This document shows positions 36,048 to 45,189 of a DNA stretch of 47,777 nt, one piece after another (positions within the stretch are counted from its first letter, which is position 1; each line of letters starts with the position of its first letter). This DNA is from a virus. Made by a program: the position numbers and the translations under genes. Location: IMG/VR virus record IMGVR_UViG_3300006052_000012, positions 1-47,777 of that record. One strand, written 5' to 3'. A model generated the notes under the pieces. The model saw only the letters and a program-made list of their open reading frames with translations, did not search any database and was not told the origin of the DNA.

Positions 36048-37250
36048 ATGGCACTAACAGGAATCGCAAGTCAAAAGACACCTTCGGTACCAGTCGAGAT
36101 CATCACCGAGCCAGAAACTGGATTACCTAGTGCGAATCAATCCGTTCTCATTTATGGACGCGCAGCATCTACAACTGCAGCATCTTCGATCAATAGCGTT
36201 TATATCGTAGCTAATTCCGGCGACCCTGTCGGTGTGTTAGCTGAACTCAATCCAATTTACGGAGCTGGTTCAGAGTTAGTGAAAGCTGTCGTTGCTGCGA
36301 TCAACGCAAATGCTGATGTTGGCAACTCGAACTTTCCTCAGCTCAAAGTTATCGCTCTCCCATACAATCAATCTGATTGGGGAGTTTCTCAGATTTCGCT
36401 TTCTGCCGCAAACAACGTGCAAGCTGATTTCATCACTTCACCTTTCGATGGCAGCAATGTCACTTTGAACGGACAACTCGAATCTCATGTAGCTTTGGTG
36501 AGTGGCGCTACTCGTACAGAAAACAATCAGTTCGGATCCTTCGGTGTGGTCGTGAACCAATCAGTTACGAATCCAAACTCGTTACCTCTGATCGATGACA
36601 AATCTTTGATCGGTATCTGGTTCCGAGATACTGGAGCTGGCGCAATGGCTTCGACATATTCTCTCGCAGAACATGCCGCCGCAGCTGCAGCTCTCATGGC
36701 TTCGAACGCTTACCCATTCAATGGTCTAGATAACGCCGTAATCGGTGGAGAACTCGCTCCAGCTCAACAAAGTGATTGGATCTCTGTCGGTGCTGCGCTC
36801 GAATCTGAAGCCGCCTTAAATCAAGGCTGGACACCTATCCGAGTGCTCGCAAACGGTGACGTAGCTTTCGTCCGCACAGTGACCGCAAGGATCACGAACG
36901 GTGCGGGATCGAACGTGACTGCCTACTACGATGTTCAGGACTGGCAGGTTCTTTACTTCTGGAGAAAAACGGTCTTCACACGCAGCAAGCAATCAGATTT
37001 CCAAAACGTGAAGGCTTCGGCTGAAAAGGCTACCGCTCTGAAAGGCGAGTTGATCAGACTCGCTAAGCAGTTCGAAGTTGACGGTGCTTTCCAACAAGTC
37101 GACAACTTGGCTCCACAGTTTGTTGTGCAACGTAACGCCAGCGACCGTAACAGATTTGACGTGTTGACTCCGGTCAACGTCGTACCTAATCTGCACGTGA
37201 TTGCTGTCAGAGTTGCTGCTGGAACTCAGTTTGACGCTTTTACGGTTTAA
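36048..37250 (+). CDS. Contractile tail sheath protein (400 aa)
   Basis: The protein begins MALTGIASQKTPSVPVEI, has LIYGRAASTTAASSINSVY near 34-52, ISVGAALESEAALNQGW around 246-262 and ends NLHVIAVRVAAGTQFDAF, as in Mu gpL and related sheaths. It forms the outer contractile tube driving DNA delivery. The tube gene follows directly, as usual. AGAGGGAGA lies upstream of the ATG. Confidence 0.85.
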   Translation: MALTGIASQKTPSVPVEIITEPETGLPSANQSVLIYGRAASTTAASSINSVYIVANSGDPVGVLAELNPIYGAGSELVKAVVAAINANADVGNSNFPQLKVIALPYNQSDWGVSQISLSAANNVQADFITSPFDGSNVTLNGQLESHVALVSGATRTENNQFGSFGVVVNQSVTNPNSLPLIDDKSLIGIWFRDTGAGAMASTYSLAEHAAAAAALMASNAYPFNGLDNAVIGGELAPAQQSDWISVGAALESEAALNQGWTPIRVLANGDVAFVRTVTARITNGAGSNVTAYYDVQDWQVLYFWRKTVFTRSKQSDFQNVKASAEKATALKGELIRLAKQFEVDGAFQQVDNLAPQFVVQRNASDRNRFDVLTPVNVVPNLHVIAVRVAAGTQFDAFTV

Positions 37251-37268
37251 TTTAAGGGGGAATAGATC

Positions 37269-37682
37269 ATGAGTGTTAAGTACGCAGATAGGGCTTTCAT
37301 CTCGGTCAATGGGCAAAAACTGCTCGATCTCGAGTCCTGCAGCCTTAAGCAAAACAAAAGCCGTAAAGCTGTTCCCACCATGTCGAGCGACGGATATAAC
37401 CGTGGCTTCGTCGAAGGTAACTGGGATATCGACATCACTGCGGTGATTGCGGTAGTCAACACCTTGGCACGCCCCAAGCTTGAAAAAGTCGACTATGAAT
37501 CTAACACTGTGCAGATCACCATGACATTCGGTGCTGACGTTTGGACCGCTGGTAGCGTGTTCTTGAAAGACGTAGGCGACGATTCGAGCGGTGTTGGATC
37601 TGAAGTGAAGACGACCTTCAACTTCGGAGCTCTGACTCTGACGGATACCGTCGGTAACTCCATCCTTTTCAAAGGCATTTAA
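37269..37682 (+). CDS. Tail tube protein, Mu gpM-like (137 aa)
   Basis: Short beta-rich protein following the sheath: YADRAFISVNGQKLLDLES, GFVEGNWDIDITAVIAV, and ending LTLTDTVGNSILFKGI. Size and order match the inner tail tube of contractile phages. AAGGGGGAATAGA lies upstream of the ATG. Confidence 0.8.
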   Translation: MSVKYADRAFISVNGQKLLDLESCSLKQNKSRKAVPTMSSDGYNRGFVEGNWDIDITAVIAVVNTLARPKLEKVDYESNTVQITMTFGADVWTAGSVFLKDVGDDSSGVGSEVKTTFNFGALTLTDTVGNSILFKGI

Positions 37683-37699
37683 TCGTGTAGGATAGGGCC

Positions 37700-38233
37700 A
37701 TGAACAAAGCCCTACCCGCTCAAGATGGCCTAGATATCCTGCGAGCTATGCGCTCGGGAGTTGACTATTACCATGTAATTAAAGTCCGTGAATTTCGCTT
37801 GAAAGTCCGCGCTTTATCCATTTCAGAAAAGATCAATATCATGACGGAGCTTCAGGAGAACCTTGAAACTGCTGATCCAAAGCTTCGTACGAAACTCAAC
37901 GAGGAAATCGAGATCGCGAAACGCACTATAATTCTCGCCTCTACTTCAGACATTGATAAAAACGATCCCAAGATTACGGACTACATTTTGAGCCGTATGA
38001 CGAGCGGTGAGATCCTGGCACTCTACAAAGATTATGTAAGCTGGGAGGAAATCATCAGCCCAGATATGGAAGAGATGCCGATGGAAAAAATCATGGGCTA
38101 TGTCGAAGCCTTAAAAAAAAACCCTGGTCTAATGAGGGAGTTATCTCGCTTGGAATGCCAGAGTATTGCCCGTTTTTTAATCAACCAAAGCGAATCACTA
38201 ACGGACAAATATTCTATTGGGTTGTCCACTTGA
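37700..38233 (+). CDS. Tail assembly chaperone, zero-frame product (177 aa)
   Basis: The gene lies between tube and tape measure, where nearly all tailed phages encode tail assembly chaperones. It is helical and acidic (ISEKINIMTELQENLETAD; MTSGEILALYKDYVSWEEI). At 38113-38122 the run of nine A then C supplies the slippery heptamer A AAA AAC in the correct phase for -1 frameshifting; the zero frame continues 36 codons to TGA at 38231. Confidence 0.78.
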   Translation: MNKALPAQDGLDILRAMRSGVDYYHVIKVREFRLKVRALSISEKINIMTELQENLETADPKLRTKLNEEIEIAKRTIILASTSDIDKNDPKITDYILSRMTSGEILALYKDYVSWEEIISPDMEEMPMEKIMGYVEALKKNPGLMRELSRLECQSIARFLINQSESLTDKYSIGLST

Positions 38234-38265
38234 TTGCGCGTGGTAAGATATTTAAAGGGGAGTAA
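37700..38265 (+). CDS. Frameshifted tail assembly chaperone (-1 shift at 38116-38122, about 188 aa)
   Basis: After a -1 shift on A AAA AAC (38116-38122) translation would re-read C38122 and continue CCC TGG TCT for 47 codons to TAA at 38263-38265. The extension (for example GMPEYCPFFNQPKRITNGQ and IFYWVVHLIARGKIFKGE) looks like folded protein rather than random frame. This mirrors lambda G/GT and many tail chaperone pairs. The extended product ends 3 nt before the tape measure start. Confidence 0.72.
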
Positions 38266-38268
38266 TTT

Positions 38269-40020
38269 GTGGAAGCCAAGCTCACAGTTGAAACCGAGCT
38301 AGATAAAATCATCAAAGAACTGAAGCGCATCAACGACATGAATAAAGAAGTCGGTGCGGGCTTCAAAAAGACTGGTGATCAGATCGGCGAAGGTGTTAGA
38401 AAGCAAACTCGTGACACCATCACGATGATGGAGCGGCTTAGGGAATTAGGGAAAGCAGTTTTAGGTGGACTTAAAGATGATTTCAAAGCACTCGCTGGAA
38501 TTAACGCACTCCAAGGAGCTCTGGCTCTTAACAAACAGTTTCAAGGATCCATTAAAGAATCAATTTCTCTTTCCGACACAATACGTAAGTTGGGTGCGAC
38601 TTTCGGAATTAGCCAAGATAAATTCTCCTCTTTCAAATCCAAACTGGTTCAAGGTATGGGAGAAATTGGAGCATCCTCTGATGCTGCGGCAAAGGTTCTT
38701 GAATCCTTGGCGGATAGTACGGTGCGAGATGAGAACAGCCTTCTCCGCTACTCTAAAATTGCATCCCAGCTTGCTTCGCTTTCCCGCGAGCAGGGTAATG
38801 AGGGCGGAGTAGCTCAAGGCATTGAGCGGGTATTAGTTTCTCAAGGTAAGAATGCGAACGCTCCAGGTGAGGCTGAACGCGTCGCTCATGATGTGACAAA
38901 AGCTGCTGTCGCATCCGGCATGAAAGCCTCTGAAGTTTTAGGCTCCATGCAAAAGATGTTCGACGGCATGGACCCAGAAAAGCGTAAGAACATTTCAACG
39001 CGTGCGCTTGCGGAGCAGGCAGTCGCAGCTCAAACCTCTGGCGGTGCTACGGTTCACCTCTTCGAACAGTTTTCTAAAATGTCTCGCGAGCGCTCGGGTC
39101 AGTTCCAGGCAATGGGGCTCAGTTCTCTTTTCGGGCCAGATGGCAAACTCAACATGGCTGCAATCCCTGACATCAAGAAGAGAATGGCGGCGACTGGTTT
39201 ATCACCCAAAGAGGCTGCGCTAGCCGCCACTGGTGAGGAGCAATCAGCTGAGGGATTAGTTCGTCTCTTAGATAATGCTGACCGCGTAGGCGATGCTTTA
39301 AAGCGTCTCGAAGGGGCGACCGATGATTACGAAAAGACCGCTGCGAAGAGTCGAACACTTCAAGAAGCTTTCAACGCGAACGTAAATAAAGTTAAAGGTT
39401 CAATTTCAACTGCGATGGATAAATACGGTATCGGCGATCCGATCAAAGGCGTGACCGATGCTCTCTCGGGGGCTGCAGATGAAAAGACTGGAATGGGTTC
39501 AGCTGCTGTCGTCGCTGGCGGTGGACTCATGGCCGCTGTTCTAGCTGGCGGTGGGATCAAAGCTATTGGCGGCCTTTTAAACGGCGGCGGTGGACTTGCT
39601 GGCGGAGTGGCTAAAGGTAAAGCTCTCGAAGAAGCTGGCATTCAGCCTGTCTACGTCACAAACTTCTCGGAGTTCGGCGGAGGTAAAGGCGGTGGAGTTA
39701 CTGACCTGATCGAAAAAGGTAAGGGATTAACTGGTATCGCTGGCAAGGCTGCGGGCATTGCAGGTAAAGGCGCGGGGCTCGCTTCTGCTGGAATGGCCGG
39801 ATATGAAATCGGCACAGCTATCAACGGCGTGATTGAAAGTTCAACGCAAGGCAAGACCTCTGAAGGTTTCGAAGGGAACGCTGTCGAGCGTCTCATTTTC
39901 AAAATGGATCAGCTCTTAGGTGGCGAGAATGCGAAAAAGATTATGGTCAGCGTTGAATCGAAAGACCCTTCGATCAGAGTGAATTCTAAACCTGAAACTG
40001 GCAGAGGAGCGTCGCAATGA
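38269..40020 (+). CDS. Tape measure protein (583 aa)
   Basis: Starts at GTG 38269 after AAAGGGGA. The N-terminal region is helical coiled coil (ELDKIIKELKRINDMNKEV), the middle has LVSQGKNANAPGEAERVAHD and Ala-rich helices, and residues 400-530 are Gly/Ala-rich and hydrophobic (AAVVAGGGLMAAVLAGGG), probably membrane-active during DNA injection. It sets tail length. At 583 residues the tail would be fairly short for a myovirus. Confidence 0.85.
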   Translation: MEAKLTVETELDKIIKELKRINDMNKEVGAGFKKTGDQIGEGVRKQTRDTITMMERLRELGKAVLGGLKDDFKALAGINALQGALALNKQFQGSIKESISLSDTIRKLGATFGISQDKFSSFKSKLVQGMGEIGASSDAAAKVLESLADSTVRDENSLLRYSKIASQLASLSREQGNEGGVAQGIERVLVSQGKNANAPGEAERVAHDVTKAAVASGMKASEVLGSMQKMFDGMDPEKRKNISTRALAEQAVAAQTSGGATVHLFEQFSKMSRERSGQFQAMGLSSLFGPDGKLNMAAIPDIKKRMAATGLSPKEAALAATGEEQSAEGLVRLLDNADRVGDALKRLEGATDDYEKTAAKSRTLQEAFNANVNKVKGSISTAMDKYGIGDPIKGVTDALSGAADEKTGMGSAAVVAGGGLMAAVLAGGGIKAIGGLLNGGGGLAGGVAKGKALEEAGIQPVYVTNFSEFGGGKGGGVTDLIEKGKGLTGIAGKAAGIAGKGAGLASAGMAGYEIGTAINGVIESSTQGKTSEGFEGNAVERLIFKMDQLLGGENAKKIMVSVESKDPSIRVNSKPETGRGASQ

Positions 40021-41249
40021 GTTTTAACTTAAATAACGCTGCCGATTTCGCTGCCGCGACTTCATCCGCTGTCGGAGCTTTAGCCGATCCACTAGCACTT
40101 TTAAATGATGTACTTGGCAGGAATTCTGGTAAGAGAGAGTGGAAAATCTATGAAGCTTCATTCGACGGTATCATTTTCCACGTATTCCAAACAGTCCAAG
40201 ACTTCAACGCCGGTCTCACAAGCATTGCTGACAGTGGGGGACGTAGAATTGCAGTTTTCAAGTTCCCATACAAAGATGGTCAAACTACAAATGATCTCGG
40301 ACGAGATGGGTACTCCTACTCTATTGACTGTATCTTCCACGGAAAAGGTTATAAAGACGCATGGAATAACCTCAAGCAACGACTCGATACGAAAGCCATT
40401 CCTGGCGACCTCATCCATCCGATCACAGGCAAAGTCAGAGTAAAACCTAAGACCTGGAGTTACACTCACACATCTGAATCTCATCAAGCCGTCATGGTGA
40501 AAATGGAATTCGTCGAGCATAGCTTTTCTGTTGGTTCGACGATCTTGACTGACGTAGACCCAACTTCAAAAGGCGCTCTCTCTGGTGCACTTGACTTCTT
40601 AAATAAAATTCAAAGCACTCTGACGACAGTTCTCGCGACTGTGAATCTTGCTCGTACATTCGTTTCGACGATCAATAATTCAATCGCTGAACTGACAGCA
40701 TTTTATAGAAGTGCTTTAGCTCTCTTCAACTTCACATTCAACCAAGGGAATACGACCGATACTCCTGAGACTGTGAGCGTTCAGCAAGGTGGGACTGTTT
40801 CTACTGGTGGGACTAGCGGAGCGAACGCCGTTTCAGTTTCGACTTCACCATCTCAGCAAGACAACATCGACTCGACGAGCGCAGTTTTACAGGTGCTCAC
40901 AACTCAGCAGGTGATCGATCTCGTGAATCAATATCGAGCATTGGTCGAAACACTTCTTGAAACCATTGCTGCTCAAGGTGCTGAGATCGCATTTTACGAA
41001 CTCATTTTAGTTTTAAAACAATCCTGTAACGCGCTTCAAGATGTTGCTGAAAAGGGAATCAAGTCCGCAAAGCCCACAGTCATTCAATATAAACTTTTCA
41101 GGAAAATGAGCCTTAGAGAAGTGGCGTTCGTTAACGGTTTGACGCCAGATGATGTTCTTGTGCTCGATGCGCTGAACCCAACGCTCGACTCGACGAATGA
41201 CATCCCAATTGGAACCGTGATACAGGTGCCTACAAATGTCGCTGTTTAG
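40017..41249 (+). CDS. DNA circularisation/tail protein, Mu gpN-like with C-terminal LysM (410 aa)
   Basis: Residues 40-170 fit the DNA_circ_N family: YEASFDGIIFHVFQTVQDF, RRIAVFKFPYKDGQTTNDLG, YSIDCIFHGKGYKDAWNNL and VMVKMEFVEHSF. A variable Ser/Thr/Gly stretch and helices follow. The last ~58 residues (IQYKLFRKMSLREVAFVNGL; IPIGTVIQVP) are LysM-like and may bind peptidoglycan or the baseplate. It starts with an ATGA overlap on the tape measure. Confidence 0.82.
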   Translation: MSFNLNNAADFAAATSSAVGALADPLALLNDVLGRNSGKREWKIYEASFDGIIFHVFQTVQDFNAGLTSIADSGGRRIAVFKFPYKDGQTTNDLGRDGYSYSIDCIFHGKGYKDAWNNLKQRLDTKAIPGDLIHPITGKVRVKPKTWSYTHTSESHQAVMVKMEFVEHSFSVGSTILTDVDPTSKGALSGALDFLNKIQSTLTTVLATVNLARTFVSTINNSIAELTAFYRSALALFNFTFNQGNTTDTPETVSVQQGGTVSTGGTSGANAVSVSTSPSQQDNIDSTSAVLQVLTTQQVIDLVNQYRALVETLLETIAAQGAEIAFYELILVLKQSCNALQDVAEKGIKSAKPTVIQYKLFRKMSLREVAFVNGLTPDDVLVLDALNPTLDSTNDIPIGTVIQVPTNVAV

Positions 41250-42504
41250 TATTTTAGATAAAACTGGTCAGTTCCCTGCGATGCAGATCCAGATCGTTCC
41301 AATCGATCCAGGTAGAACTGGTTTTATTTATCCGGTATCTTCTTCTGGCGGTATGAGCGCTGGATTCCTAGATTACGAATTCGACCAGAACATGCTCGTT
41401 CCATGCGACGCGTTCAGCTTCACATTCGCAGCTCCAGATGGTCCTCCAGCTTATGAGCTGATCAAAGAAGGCGATGAGATCAGGCTTTTATGCAATAATC
41501 AGCTAGTTTCTACTGGAATTGTCGATACCGTTGAAATCCTGATCGATGCTGAAAAAGGTGAAACCATCAACATTCGCGGTAGAGACATGATGAGTCAGTT
41601 AGAAATGCAATCATGCGCCAACGATAAAGATGGCATCATTTATAATCAGAACATAACTATAGAAAATGCTGTTGAGATTTTAAGAAAAAATACCAGGATA
41701 AAAGGATTTAGAACAGTTGGAACTCCGAATGGTACTTTCGAATTTCCAACACAACCAGGAGAGAGTAAGCTTTCTGCACTGCAAAGATTTATGGAACCTT
41801 TGAATGTAATTGCCTGGATGGATCCTGATGGAACTCTAGTTGTTGGAAAACCTAACTTCGGTAAGCCATCAAATCAAGACTCTAGAAAGTTTTTCGCATC
41901 AGCAACTCGCCAGGATTCGAACGCTCTCACTTTCCGAGTGACGAGAAACGGTGCGACGATCCCTAATCGCTATCTGCCAATTTGGTCAGCTCAAGAGCAA
42001 ATTCAAAATAAGATTCCTTCAGAGCAGATCATGTTCAATAAAGCGAAACGCCCAAATGAACTTTTAAAATCTGCTCACAGAGTTACGCGAGCTGTTGTCA
42101 CTTCTCCGCCGAGTGGTCATGATCCAACTTATGTAAATGCTTTGCTCGCTGCAAATATCAAGACCAATGACTTGACTGCCTCAGGAGCTTTCATAAAGCA
42201 GTTCGCGCGTCGTCAGATGGCCAGGGATAATATCGAAGAGTTGAAAGTTGATATTGAAGTTCCTGGTCACTACGACAGTGACGGCAATCCTTATAAAGTG
42301 AACACCGTTTACCATATTGAAATCGAGCGAGCTTCTGTCGATCAATACATGTTTTGCCATGCTGTGAAATACCGTCTAGATCCTTCTCAAGGACAGATGA
42401 CGACTCTTTCCTTTATCAATCTTTACACCATCGTCGCAGATGCTCCTGTTCAAACAAATTTCAACGCATCATTCTCAGCTCTAAATTCTACGGGGTTAGC
42501 ATGA
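41236..42504 (+). CDS. Baseplate hub protein, Mu gpP/gp27-like (422 aa)
   Basis: The N-terminal half with MLVPCDAFSFTFAAPDGP, IKEGDEIRLLCNNQLVSTGIV and INIRGRDMMSQLEM is typical of gpP-like hub proteins that form the trimeric ring under the tail tube. The C-terminal part includes DIEVPGHYDSDGNPYKVNTV and a beta-rich end. It overlaps the LysM protein by 14 nt and the next gene by 4 nt. Confidence 0.84.
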   Translation: MSLFSILDKTGQFPAMQIQIVPIDPGRTGFIYPVSSSGGMSAGFLDYEFDQNMLVPCDAFSFTFAAPDGPPAYELIKEGDEIRLLCNNQLVSTGIVDTVEILIDAEKGETINIRGRDMMSQLEMQSCANDKDGIIYNQNITIENAVEILRKNTRIKGFRTVGTPNGTFEFPTQPGESKLSALQRFMEPLNVIAWMDPDGTLVVGKPNFGKPSNQDSRKFFASATRQDSNALTFRVTRNGATIPNRYLPIWSAQEQIQNKIPSEQIMFNKAKRPNELLKSAHRVTRAVVTSPPSGHDPTYVNALLAANIKTNDLTASGAFIKQFARRQMARDNIEELKVDIEVPGHYDSDGNPYKVNTVYHIEIERASVDQYMFCHAVKYRLDPSQGQMTTLSFINLYTIVADAPVQTNFNASFSALNSTGLA

Positions 42505-43055
42505 ACGACGCACAAATGGTTCGCTACATCAAAGAAGAAGTCGAGCGCCAGCTGCAGATCATTCTGCCAGGAGTTTCTCAGAACTCTCAGCAAACTGATA
42601 AAGGTCTTCAAGAGGACATCGTGAACATGTACCCAGGTATGGATCCGATCACTGATCGCCCGACGATGCATCCGTTTGGATTTATTTCGAGAGCCGCTGA
42701 AGGAGTTGCTCAAGTGACTGCTCGCATGGGTTCTTACATCTCAAATCGCATCGTCTTAGGTCATCGTGATAATGATGCTCCAGATATTGGACCAGGTGAG
42801 AGCACAGTTTATAATTTCAAAGGCTATCAAATATGGCTTAAATCAGGCTCTATTGTCGTTGGTAAGAACGGAGTATTTGAAGCAACTGTCATGGGTGAAA
42901 CTCTTGGCGGAATTCTCGTGGCTCTCGTCGATGCCTATAATACACATACACATTTAGGAAACTTGGGAGCTCCGACCACACCTCCAGAAACTCCATTTGA
43001 CAGTTCAGATTTAGATAATAAAAAATATCTCGCTAAAGATGGAGGTGCGTTTTGA
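42501..43055 (+). CDS. Baseplate spike/assembly protein, Mu gp45-like (184 aa)
   Basis: I start at ATG 42501 (ATGA overlap); a longer open frame upstream lies inside the hub gene and has no support. The protein carries an N-terminal helix (IKEEVERQLQIILPGV), a beta barrel (FISRAAEGVAQVTARMGSY; RIVLGHRDNDAPDIGPGES) and THTHLGNLGAPTTPP near the end, features of gpV/gp45-type puncturing spikes whose HTH motif can coordinate metal. Confidence 0.78.
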   Translation: MNDAQMVRYIKEEVERQLQIILPGVSQNSQQTDKGLQEDIVNMYPGMDPITDRPTMHPFGFISRAAEGVAQVTARMGSYISNRIVLGHRDNDAPDIGPGESTVYNFKGYQIWLKSGSIVVGKNGVFEATVMGETLGGILVALVDAYNTHTHLGNLGAPTTPPETPFDSSDLDNKKYLAKDGGAF

Positions 43056-43612
43056 GTTTACCTAATGACTTAATTTCACCGATCACTCATTGTGTTGGCG
43101 GAGGTTTTGTTTTTCCACCGATCACTTCTCCTGGTCTTTCGAACTTTGTACTCGCGGCTTTGCTTGCGAACTTCGCAGGAATCAATTTCATTTTGCAGTT
43201 CATCCCACCAACTCCTCAGTCGATCGCAAATCTCTCAGTTCCTGGAATCAATCTTTTCATCACCGCTGCAATGGGTGGCATTAAATTGCCAGCTGACTAT
43301 CCACCGATCAACGTCACTCTTGGCGGTGTGACGATTTCCATCCCAGGACAAGGCTCATATCCTGGCCCAGGCGGTTGGGACGTTTCAGGTGAGTTCAAAC
43401 TACTCGCTGTATGCATAGCGTTACCTTTTTTATTGATTAAAAATATGGTCACTGATTTACTGAATCTACAGATCAGCTTGCCAACTTTGTCTGGAATCAC
43501 GAACTTGCTCATTAGCCTTCTGAATGAGGTTGGTTTAGCGGGAGCTGCGGTTTCGATTTTCGTCGGGTGTTTGGCGCAAGGAATCCTCGATTTATTTACA
43601 GCGTTGATCTGA
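43052..43612 (+). CDS. Hydrophobic protein in the baseplate operon (186 aa)
   Basis: A TTG at 43052 forms a TTGA overlap with the upstream stop. Strong hydrophobic segments occur at about 29-50 (FVLAALLANFAGINFILQF), 117-133 (LLAVCIALPFLLIKN) and 150-185 (LLISLLNEVGLAGAAVSIF), separated by a Pro/Gly-rich loop. It is unusual for a baseplate component and could insert in the host membrane during infection. No family recognised. Confidence 0.6.
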   Translation: MSLPNDLISPITHCVGGGFVFPPITSPGLSNFVLAALLANFAGINFILQFIPPTPQSIANLSVPGINLFITAAMGGIKLPADYPPINVTLGGVTISIPGQGSYPGPGGWDVSGEFKLLAVCIALPFLLIKNMVTDLLNLQISLPTLSGITNLLISLLNEVGLAGAAVSIFVGCLAQGILDLFTALI

Positions 43613-43633
43613 GTAGGCTAAAATAGGAGAGAA

Positions 43634-44002
43634 ATGGCAAATTGGCTCGTAGATTCAAAAACTGGTGATTACCAGATGCTCGCAGGTAATCCTGTGCAGG
43701 ATGATTCGCTTGTCACTGTCGCCTATCTACTTTTGAAAACTCCACGAACAAAATGGATGTATGCTCCCGACGTGACTTACGGTTCGGACTATTATAGCCT
43801 ACACATACGCGTGAAAGATTATTCCGCTTTAATTGAAGCTGGTCAAAGAGCTTTGCAGCCCTTACTAGATTCAGGTAGAGCGAAATCTGTTTCGGTTGAT
43901 TTAACGAACTCGGCAAGGGGTGGCGCTGAGTTGAAGATTTCAATCGTTGATAACAGCGGTAATCCACAGGTTTTTAACTTCACTCCAGTAGGTGGCATCT
44001 AA
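43634..44002 (+). CDS. Baseplate wedge protein, Mu gp46-like/gp25-like (122 aa)
   Basis: LLLKTPRTKWMYAPDVTYGSD followed by a helix and a C-terminal beta-hairpin (GAELKISIVDNSGNPQVF) matches the small wedge protein that precedes baseplate J in Mu-like phages. AGGAGAGAA lies just upstream of the ATG. The last base overlaps the next start codon (TAATG). Confidence 0.78.
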   Translation: MANWLVDSKTGDYQMLAGNPVQDDSLVTVAYLLLKTPRTKWMYAPDVTYGSDYYSLHIRVKDYSALIEAGQRALQPLLDSGRAKSVSVDLTNSARGGAELKISIVDNSGNPQVFNFTPVGGI

Positions 44003-45189
44003 TGGCTGTAACTTATAAAACACCATCGCAAGTCGGAGATGAATACCTTCAGTATTTGAAAGCTCTGAAACCTACGGTGAACATCAATCAAAAAGATTCT
44101 GATTGGTACATTCGCTCACGATCAAATGGCGGTATCGTCTCAGGTCTTTATGCTGATCAACAAAAAGTTGCTAACGACATTTTCCCAAACACAGCTCGTC
44201 ACGATGCAATCGCAAATCATCTCTCCACTTGGGGTTTAGTTCCTTTCAAAAGCGCTCAGCCAGCTAATGGAACGGTTTCGGTGACTGGAAATATCGGAAC
44301 GACAATCAGTATCGGTCTTCAAATGAGTTATGATCCGAACGGAAATACTTATAACTCTACTTCAGGTTTCATCATGAGTGGAACGACTGCAGTTGTCCCT
44401 GTCACTTCGACAGCTTCAGGACAAGCTCAAAATCTTTTACCTGGAGCGCAGCTCACAGTGAATTTACCTGGACTTCAAAGCACTGCTGTTGTTTTAACGA
44501 TGGGTGACGGTTCTGATCCTGAGAGCGATACTTCTGCAGCTCAAAGGGTTGTGACGAGAATTCAAGAACCTATCTCGGGTGGAACTCAAACTGATTACGA
44601 GCAGTGGGCGTTAGCTTCTGATCCTTCAGTGACGAGTGCAAAGGTACGAAGATTCCCATTCGGCCCAGGTACAGTCGCAGTATATCTGACTGCTGGAACT
44701 ACGAACATCGATGAAGCTATCAATCAGGGTCAACCCATAGTTCGTCAGCCAACTCAAGTTACCATCGATGCTGCCGCAGCTTATATTGATGCTCTTAATC
44801 CTATCGACGATTGTCTCTACGTTTTCGGTATTCAGGAAATTCCTGTTGACGTCACTGTCAGAAGAACTCTTTCACCAGGACTTTCTGGTGGGACTATTCT
44901 TTCAGGTGAATCTTTGACCATAGATCAACTTACGACGAGAGAAGTCACGAGAGCGCTTTATAAAGTTCCTACTGGGGGTCGCGTGATCAACGGTTTGGGA
45001 TATGTGGTGGCTTCTGAAGTTGAAGAAGCTTTGGATTCCGCTCTCTCTGCTCAACCATATTCTCAAGGAACTATTGCGCAAGTCTTGATCGATAGACAGG
45101 TCAATGATCTCTCTGCTACAGGCACGAACTTACTTTTGGCTCCTAACCAGGCCGTCGTGCCAGGAGTAATCAATATCGTGGATCTATGA
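44002..45189 (+). CDS. Baseplate J-like protein, Mu gp47-like (395 aa)
   Basis: Typical baseplate J features are a helical N-terminus (PSQVGDEYLQYLKALKP), HDAIANHLSTWGLVPF (about 67-82), domain with NGNTYNSTSGFIMSG, and TQTDYEQWALASDPSVTSAKV near 198-218. The C-terminus carries the beta domain with PVDVTVRRTLSPG. It connects wedge and tail fibres. Overlaps the next gene by 4 nt. Confidence 0.87.
   Translation: MAVTYKTPSQVGDEYLQYLKALKPTVNINQKDSDWYIRSRSNGGIVSGLYADQQKVANDIFPNTARHDAIANHLSTWGLVPFKSAQPANGTVSVTGNIGTTISIGLQMSYDPNGNTYNSTSGFIMSGTTAVVPVTSTASGQAQNLLPGAQLTVNLPGLQSTAVVLTMGDGSDPESDTSAAQRVVTRIQEPISGGTQTDYEQWALASDPSVTSAKVRRFPFGPGTVAVYLTAGTTNIDEAINQGQPIVRQPTQVTIDAAAAYIDALNPIDDCLYVFGIQEIPVDVTVRRTLSPGLSGGTILSGESLTIDQLTTREVTRALYKVPTGGRVINGLGYVVASEVEEALDSALSAQPYSQGTIAQVLIDRQVNDLSATGTNLLLAPNQAVVPGVINIVDL

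Noticed and set aside
42354-42500. N-terminal extension of the gp45-like protein
   Set aside because: It lies wholly within the hub gene and reads as Cys/Ser/Arg-rich nonsense; ATG 42501 gives the usual ATGA coupling.
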